Below are positions 58,671-64,000 of a stretch of 64,000 nt of DNA, piece by piece. Position 1 is the first letter of the stretch. Every line of letters begins with the position of its first letter. This stretch comes from Haloferax mediterranei ATCC 33500 (lineage in GTDB: Archaea; Halobacteriota; Halobacteria; Halobacteriales; Haloferacaceae), in the NCBI RefSeq assembly GCF_000306765.2, contig NC_017944.1, positions 124,001 through 188,000 of the forward strand, in the 5' to 3' direction. A model generated the notes under the pieces. That model was not told the origin of the DNA and ran no database searches. It saw only the letters and a program-made list of their open reading frames with translations. The translations under genes were made by a program, and so were the position numbers.

Positions 58671-60830
58671 CACAGGGGCCTTCCACCTCGAAAACCTCCA
58701 AGATTATATATAATCCATTTCTCGTGCTACCCAGTAGTGTCGGTTATTCAACCTACTGAATCACCGTTCGACCACGACAGGGACTTCACGTTCACCGTCA
58801 ACGACGAGACCTACAACGGGAGTATCCACTTCCTCACCCACTACGCCGAGAAGCCCAATTTCGTCGAAGTCCTACGAAATGCCTTCTTCCGCGACGAAAC
58901 CTACGGTGATGCCCGTGTGGACTGGCATCGGAATACTACGTCGTTTTACGCGTGGGTGAAGGCTCATAGCTCCGGCTCGCGTGGGACTGCCGCGAAGGGT
59001 TCCTCCGCTACTTCCTCCACTCATTCCCCAACATCTGCCGTGACTTTGGCTTTCCCGTCGCGCACAACCGCGACACGAGCGGAGCGCCGAGTCAGTCGCG
59101 GCTCTGGGAGATGTGGAACAAGGAGTTCACCGACGTGCAGCGCGAATTTGTGCGGACGGCCACCGAGGAAGCCCTTGACTTTGCCCGCGAACAAGGCATT
59201 CCCGCCCCCGACCCCGTGTTTCGGCCCGAGGAACGCGACATCTCCTCAAAGCGGAGCGAACAGCGACTCGTCGCGGAGAAGACCAAGGAGGTCTGGCAAC
59301 AGGCCAAACCGTTCGTGGGGATGCGCGAGAACATGTACGCTCAGAGCGGCCAGCACTCCTTCTATATCGACACCCAGCGCGACCGCACCCCGAGTGCGTC
59401 GAACCACCGCTATCAGATTGGGAAACTCACCGTTGAGGAGACGCGCTCGATGCTCCACGAGACCACCCGGATGCTCATCGCCCGCGCTCGGCACAACGCC
59501 GAACTCGTCGGCAAACTCGTGGCCGCAATCGACATCACGAAGGGCAACCCGTGGGCGGGCAAAATCGAGCGCGACGGGGGCAACAACATCACGGAAGATT
59601 GGATTCTCGGCTACAAAGATGGTGAAGTGTATTATCAGTGGGCCACCATCCAAATTGTCGGCTATGACATCCCGCTCGTGCTAGACGCGATTCCAGTCAA
59701 ACGTGGGATGAAGCGAGCCGACATCGTGGACAGCCTACTGGAGAACGCGCTCAACCTCGTGGACGACATCGAACTCGTGATGATGGACAGAGAGTTCGAT
59801 AATGATGGTGTGAAGAACGCCTGCGACAAGCATGGTGTCTACTATCTGAACGGCGCACGGAAACATCAATCAGGGAAGGCAACCTGTACCCGGCTCCGTC
59901 GTGCCGAGAAGACAGTTCACATCGAAGAGGAAACGGTCTCAGGCGGCCCGACTCGCAAGCGGATGTACCTCCCGTCGAGTACGAGCGACGACCCCGAGAC
60001 GGAAGACGAAGATAAGGGCCGTGAAACGGAGGAGAGAGCGGACATCCGCGAGCAAATGCGTAACGAACTCGCTGACTTCGGTATGGAACTGGGTGAGGAT
60101 GACGCCCAGCACGGGTTCAGTACCCTCACGAAGGAACTCCGAGAAGAGGAGGCAAGTGAGCCGCCCGTGGGGAGTAAGGAGGATGCGCAGGCGTACGCGC
60201 TGTTCGAGACAAACCACCCCAGCGTGACGTTGAATGACGAGGATAGCGAGATCGAACGCATCCATATAGTTGAGCGGATGGTTCGCCGCTACCGCCACCG
60301 TTGGGGCATCGAGAACGGATACAAGCAAATCAAGACGTTCCGCGTCCGCACGACGAGTAAGCGCCATACGTATCGGTTCTTCAATTTCGTGTTCGCGTGT
60401 GTGCTGTACAACGTCTGGCGACTCGTGGACTTGCTGGTGAATCTCGCAATCGAGGGCGAAAACTCGACGTACGCGCCGCGTGTGGACGCGAACCAGTTCC
60501 TGACCGTTGCGAAGAAATACTACGGTCTCGACCCGCCAGACTAACGCTGAACCGCTCTGTGTCCGCTGACTCCTGAGCGACGGCACTGTCCCGTGTTCCT
60601 TATTTTCGGATGATTGTTGACTGCTTCTGAATTGGCATCCCCATCATCCTCTGACGATGTTTTCGTACGAGACTGATGTGGTGCAAGGAACACCAGTTCA
60701 ACCGATTATTTGGCTACATGCCTGCCTTCTACAGTAGTCCTGAAGTCAGTTACCACGGAGTTTGACCCCAACCATATCTGCATTGGTAAGACGGCCCACA
60801 CGAACCCTCATCTCCCTCAATGCCCCTGTG
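58671..60830 (+). mobile_element. Candidate insertion sequence (IS4-like, ends uncertain)
   Basis: CACAGGGGC at 58671-58679 is the exact inverse of 60822-60830, with two more matching bases nearby. This could be the terminal inverted repeat of the element carrying the frameshifted transposase. The left end would lie 8 bp after trpS. No target-site duplication is visible. The 308 bp after the transposase hold no other gene. Confidence 0.4.
58737..60544 (+). pseudogene. IS4-like DDE transposase, frameshifted
   Basis: Two open frames together give one transposase of about 600 aa. The first begins at GTG 58737 (MSVIQPTESPFDHDRDFTFT) and runs to about 58965, then loses coding sense. The second continues from about 58979 (AWDCREGFLRYFLHSFPNIC) to 60544. 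The frame changes by -1, with a TAG just before the second piece, and no slippery heptamer is seen, so this is more likely a mutation than programmed frameshifting. The DDE residues are DITKGNPW, MMDREFDNDG and the Glu of YRHRWGIENGYKQIK, the Y-R-E-K signature of IS4-type elements. An ISH-type haloarchaeal family is likely. Confidence 0.8.
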
Positions 60831-60839
60831 TAGGGGCAT
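60820..60839 (-). terminator. 8-bp perfect hairpin after the SnoaL-like gene
   Basis: ATGCCCCT, loop GTGT, AGGGGCAT, 14 nt beyond the stop of the minus-strand gene. No T-run follows. It overlaps the candidate IS end. Confidence 0.35.
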
Positions 60840-60852
60840 CCGGGCGAAATCG

Positions 60853-61296
60853 CTATTCGGGAGGGAAGTCGATAACACCGAGTTGCTGAAGCAGCATCAG
60901 GTTATCCGAGAGGAACCATCGCTCGGCAATCAACCCGTCTTCGATGCGGACGAACGCCATCTGTTGAACCTCCATCTCCTTTCCTGTTGGTTCGATGCCC
61001 CAGAGGATTCCCTCGTGCGTCCCTCGGCTTGTGATATGGAGAACGACCATGTCGCCGTGAACGACACTGTGCTCAACCGTTTGCGTGACGTCGGGGAACG
61101 CTGAAAGGAACGACTCGTAGGATTCTCGAATCGCTTCTAATCCCTCCTGAGACCCGAACGGATTGTAATCGACGGCGTTCGGCGCGTACAGGTCGTCGAG
61201 CAAGTCGAGGTTGCCGTCACCGAAGACATCTTCCGGAATGCGACGTGCGATGCGCTCGTTCTCCCGTTCCTGCGGCGTAAGCGAACCGGTCGTCAT
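60853..61296 (-). CDS. SnoaL-like ester cyclase/polyketide cyclase family protein
   Basis: A 147-aa protein from ATG 61296 (MTTGSLTPQERENERIARRI). The SnoaL alpha+beta barrel is clear: DLLDDLYAPNAVDYNPFGSQ, RESYESFLSAFPDVTQTVEH, MVVLHITSRGTHEGILWGIE and MAFVRIEDGLIAERWFLSDN. Such proteins occur in many single-gene forms; activity cannot be told. It is divergent from a bat regulator that may control it. Frames reaching up to 61608 are not needed. Confidence 0.85.
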   Translation of the reverse strand: MTTGSLTPQERENERIARRIPEDVFGDGNLDLLDDLYAPNAVDYNPFGSQEGLEAIRESYESFLSAFPDVTQTVEHSVVHGDMVVLHITSRGTHEGILWGIEPTGKEMEVQQMAFVRIEDGLIAERWFLSDNLMLLQQLGVIDFPPE

Positions 61297-61441
61297 TGAG
61301 CCGTTCCTCCCCGAATACGGGAATCGGTCGTTGAGTGTTGTTTCATTTCGACCACAGTAGAGATAGAGAGCCTCGGTTAGCGTAGGATTGATTGGATACA
61401 TGTTGCTGCTTTTAAATATAGTTGGAGAATAGATGCTGTCA

Positions 61442-62077
61442 ATGCCGCACCTGAAAATCAAGCTGAACGGGGAGGAGGTTGGAGGGTGGCTCGCGGAACT
61501 CTCAACGGGGTTTCCGACCGATGAGTTCCGACTTCTGGCGACGCAACTCCGTGATGAAGGCGCGCTGGTCACGCTCGAAGTCCAAACACCCGACGGTGGC
61601 GATATCATCCAGGAATTCGAAACGACACCCGAGGTAGCTAACGTGGAAGTCCTTCATGCGGACTCGCAGGTCGTACTTCTCCAGTTCCTCACTCGGCGTT
61701 CGAAGGTCTACGATCCGCTCTACGAATCCGGCTGCATCTCGATCTATCCGACACTTCTCCAAAACGGATGGTTTTCCGTACACGTTGCCGCCGGTCACGA
61801 CAGCCTAGCTAACTATTTGGAGGAACTGACGGCAGCGGAAGTTCCGTATCAGGTAATCTCTTTGTCCCAGTCCCACGAGACTGCCACAATACTCACGAAC
61901 CGACAGCAGCAATTCATCGAGACAGCCATCGAGCAAGGATTCTACGACGACCCCAAAACGTGTACGCTCACCGAACTCGCAGAGACACTAAACATCCACA
62001 AGTCTGCTGCGAGTAGACTTCGACACCGTACAGAGTGTCGTTTGATTACCCACTTCGCTACCGAAACTGCACGATAG
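61442..62077 (+). CDS. HTH_10 (bat-type) transcriptional regulator
   Basis: A 211-aa protein from ATG 61442 (MPHLKIKLNGEEVGGWLAEL). The C-terminal HTH_10 region is ILTNRQQQFIETAIEQGFYD, LTELAETLNIHKSAASRLRH and RTECRLITHF. The N-terminal domain resembles that of other bat regulators (ELSTGFPTDEFRLLATQLRD). It lies divergently 145 bp from the SnoaL-like gene, the likely target. Confidence 0.85.
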   Translation: MPHLKIKLNGEEVGGWLAELSTGFPTDEFRLLATQLRDEGALVTLEVQTPDGGDIIQEFETTPEVANVEVLHADSQVVLLQFLTRRSKVYDPLYESGCISIYPTLLQNGWFSVHVAAGHDSLANYLEELTAAEVPYQVISLSQSHETATILTNRQQQFIETAIEQGFYDDPKTCTLTELAETLNIHKSAASRLRHRTECRLITHFATETAR

Positions 62078-62292
62078 GGCAGATAGTGGTACTCTCGTGG
62101 GACATATTACGAGTTAATCGAGAACCAACTCGAGGTGGTCCGAAAATCCGATATCGGACAGGAATAGATCCGACGTGCTCCGCCTATGTCCCAAGGGGTG
62201 GCAAAACTCGGGTTCGAGAGCGGTGCCAGAGAAATCCCCAGAGACGCACGTTCTACAGATTGACTAATTACCCCCAACTACGGCCGAATTGA

Positions 62293-62351
62293 CATCCCCC
62301 CACCCTAAAGGTCGGGTTTTAGACTTGAAACTTCGATAATCAACCCGACCT
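62293..62351. repeat. Inverted repeat with an IS200/IS605-like border word
   Basis: AGGTCGGGTT (62309-62318) is mirrored exactly at 62342-62351. Just before it, TGACATCCCCCCACCCTAAA resembles the right-end sequence next to many tnpB-type elements (from memory). The stretch 62078-62444 has no gene. A decayed IS end or the terminator of the bat gene are the options. Confidence 0.4.
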
Positions 62352-62444
62352 ACCCGAAGAAGTAGCAGTCAATCTACAATTTCGGCGTCGAACATGGACC
62401 GCCAGCGGAGGCTGTTAACTAGACAGGCCGCTGTTTATATCATA

Positions 62445-63143
62445 TCACCCACAAGTTCCATGGCAATAATCACCACAGTTAGGCGTGTCGCAATCGGGGA
62501 CACCACAGCCATGGTACCTGACACTTCCCCAACAGCAATCAACTATTTCACCGTCTTGATAGCAACAGAACAGTTCTGTCTGTTCATGCCTCGTGTAGGT
62601 ATATCTACAGAGCTCCGTCTGTAAGCAGTTACTTCCAGTACAAGCCTGTGGTTCAAGTTCGAGATTATAGTTATTCTCGGAAGTGCCTCCACTCTGACTC
62701 TTGAAGATAGAGACTTCGGTGGGATTCACCACAATTCCTTGAGCCTCCGCCAGCTGAGGGAATAATTTGATCACCACCTCACCCTCGGGGAGATTTTTCG
62801 AATATTCTATCCGGGTAGTAAACTGATTATCCTTGGCTATTGATTCGACGTAGGTTCCTTCTTCGGCTTGGAAGTACTCTTCAGCACTCATAAGAGTGAA
62901 ATCACTAATCGAAGGAACAACCTCACTATGGACAAGCTCTGACTGTCTCATCTTCGTTAAGAGGTCATTTCCAACGATTTCGAACGATTGTTCAATACCT
63001 TCGACGGTATTGAATCGTGTAACTTCCTCTCTAACCTTACCGAGGTTGTTGTTAAACATCCCAGGCATCGCCCCAATGCTGAGACCTCCAACTGCAGAGA
63101 GGACTTCTCTACGATTCACACGGTCATGGTTATCATCTACCAT
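62445..63143 (-). CDS. Tat-exported precursor with cysteine-rich C-terminus (halocin-like candidate)
   Basis: A 232-aa protein. The N-terminus has a Tat signal (VNRREVLSAVGGLSIGAMPG). Residues about 35-160 form a soluble region without cysteine. The last 68 residues carry 12 cysteines in pairs and singles (ACTGSNC, LFCCYQ, VDCCWG, HGCGVPDC, PNCGDYCHGTC). This plan, Tat leader, Cys-free propeptide and Cys-dense mature domain, is that of the halocin C8 precursor, though I see no sequence match to it. It could also be a metal-binding or disulfide-rich surface protein. Low GC and flanked by IS-like debris. No immunity or export gene is visible next to it. Confidence 0.6.
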   Translation of the reverse strand: MVDDNHDRVNRREVLSAVGGLSIGAMPGMFNNNLGKVREEVTRFNTVEGIEQSFEIVGNDLLTKMRQSELVHSEVVPSISDFTLMSAEEYFQAEEGTYVESIAKDNQFTTRIEYSKNLPEGEVVIKLFPQLAEAQGIVVNPTEVSIFKSQSGGTSENNYNLELEPQACTGSNCLQTELCRYTYTRHEQTELFCCYQDGEIVDCCWGSVRYHGCGVPDCDTPNCGDYCHGTCG

Positions 63144-63504
63144 GTCAGTTAATAATCACAAACCACAATAAAGATGTTGGCTAGATAACACCAATGAGCA
63201 GGTTTGCTGGAGGTTTGGGTGCAACTTCAATTCGGTTGTACTACAGTCGCTCCCACGGAGCAACACAAGTGCACTTCTAGTCGGTGGTGCTTTGGTTCGA
63301 GCGTACCGATTCCCCCGCAGAACCGACTGCACTGGATGGTTCTAAGACGGGTCCAGAACAACATTCCTGTTTCTCGGTGTCAAAGAATAATCTGATTCCC
63401 GCCGATGTGACACTTCTAATTGGAGGGTATTACGAATTCAGAAAGAAGTGATAAACCTGATCGCTCTATTTATCGGGGTTCTAAAAATAACAACACAGCC
63501 GAGC
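63144..63504. other. 361-bp gap, nothing recognised
   Basis: No supported gene, RNA or strong repeat. It probably contains the promoter of the Cys-rich precursor near 63150-63200. Confidence 0.3.
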
Positions 63505-64000
63505 TTACTCTACGATGATAGCACCGCGTCCACCGAGCGCCGTGTGCGGGCCACACTCATACCGGTAGATGCCGGTTTCGGTAAACGTGTGTTCGAAGTG
63601 TTTGCCGGGGTCGGACTTTGGGGCGTCCGTGCCGAAGTCCTCCTCTTTGAAGCGGATACTGTGCATTCCACCCTTCCCACTCCAAATCCAGTTGATAGTC
63701 GTTCCCGGCGAGATTTTAATGGCGGCCGGGTCGAATGCGAGGTCCGAAGCGTTCCCTCTCGCACCGACGGTGACGTCAACCGAACTCGAAGTCGTCCGGT
63801 CGAGCACCGACCCGTCGTAGTTACTGGTATCGGCTAACCATTTGTCGACTTTCGGGTACTCGCTTCGTGCAATGGACTCGACGACAACGAGGCCTTTCAT
63901 CCCAATCTCGGCGTGGGGTTCGGAGACGTATCGATAGTTTCCTTCCTCCTCAAAGGTGTACTGGAACGTCGAGCCCTTGTTTGCAACCGGTTTCCCACTG
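63505..64000 (-). CDS. Two-domain cupredoxin (halocyanin-like), N-terminus beyond window edge
   Basis: The frame is open from the right edge to a stop at 63505 (165 codons; N-terminal part missing). Two blue-copper domains are visible. The first ends YRYVSEPHAEIGMKGLVVVE: it keeps His and Met but has Ser where the copper Cys belongs. The second, from about VDVTVGARGNASDLAFDPAA, has His in KGGMHSIRF and Cys-x2-His in YRYECGPHTALGGRG, but lacks the Met. Halocyanins carry electrons at the outer membrane face. Here neither domain has the full type-1 set, unless the visible deviations are tolerated. Confidence 0.8.
   Translation of the reverse strand, partial: SGKPVANKGSTFQYTFEEEGNYRYVSEPHAEIGMKGLVVVESIARSEYPKVDKWLADTSNYDGSVLDRTTSSSVDVTVGARGNASDLAFDPAAIKISPGTTINWIWSGKGGMHSIRFKEEDFGTDAPKSDPGKHFEHTFTETGIYRYECGPHTALGGRGAIIVE

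Noticed and set aside
58965..58980. Programmed -1 frameshift in the transposase
   Set aside because: No slippery heptamer or downstream pseudoknot is evident; a simple mutation is more likely.
62394..62624. 76-codon plus-strand frame
   Set aside because: Antisense to the Cys-rich end of the Tat-exported precursor.

Overview
The window is from a haloarchaeon (class Halobacteria, probably Haloferacales-like). The evidence is the strongly acidic, GC-rich proteome, the many twin-arginine (Tat) secretion signals, the HTH_10 bacterio-opsin-activator (bat) regulators, the DUF7344-type winged helices, an archaea-specific SMC-related protein next to rod-determining factor RdfA, blue-copper (halocyanin-like) domains, and promoters that sit 25-45 nt ahead of start codons. 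I recognised no rRNA, tRNA or CRISPR array.

Layout. (1) About 1-7.4 kb is an AT-richer accessory island: an AlbA_2/Schlafen-type protein cut by the left edge, a short tyrosine integrase, a DUF2971 protein, a zinc-ribbon protein with a HEPN-like R-x4-H motif, orphan membrane proteins, and a gene-free stretch with three consecutive hairpins. (2) 7.5-14.7 kb holds a large secreted multidomain GH97 glycosidase, a PAS histidine kinase, a PadR regulator, and a Tat-exported fusion of a cysteine-less DsbA fold to an AstE/aspartoacylase-like zinc enzyme. (3) 14.8-46 kb is a surface-glycan locus. It encodes a GlmU-like nucleotidylyltransferase, GlmS, an asparagine-synthetase-like amidotransferase, a polytopic GT-C-like protein, an ATP-grasp ligase, a DUF354 protein, two nucleotide-sugar dehydrogenases, a hexapeptide acyltransferase, a DUF1616 protein, two paralogous Tat-exported beta-helix proteins, two GT2 and one GT4 glycosyltransferases, a flippase with a mucin-like tail, a Thr-rich lipoprotein, a Gfo/Idh/MocA oxidoreductase and a DegT aminotransferase. 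Dehydrogenase, oxidoreductase, aminotransferase and acyltransferase together match a route from UDP-GlcNAc to a UDP-2,3-diacetamido-2,3-dideoxy uronic acid. (4) 41-49 kb is rich in regulators: a membrane-spanning protein with thrombospondin-type-3 calcium repeats outside and a winged helix inside, a smaller relative of it, two DUF7344-type membrane winged helices, and a bat regulator. (5) 49-58.7 kb looks more like core chromosome: a SprT-like protein, the SMC-like/RdfA divergent pair, a UspA-domain protein overlapping an APC permease, a tyrosine recombinase, and a tryptophanyl-tRNA synthetase behind a structured leader. (6) 58.7-64 kb is accessory again: a frameshifted IS transposase, a SnoaL-like protein with a divergent bat regulator, a Tat-exported precursor with a cysteine-rich C-terminus, and a partial two-domain cupredoxin.

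The strongest unexplained signal is a 17-bp bipartite element, YTTAYC-N3-(8 nt ending ATAAT). It recurs with fixed internal spacing, mostly 25-50 nt ahead of genes on both strands from 14.8 to 48.9 kb. It looks like a shared promoter/operator that ties the scattered transcription units of the glycan locus into one regulon.
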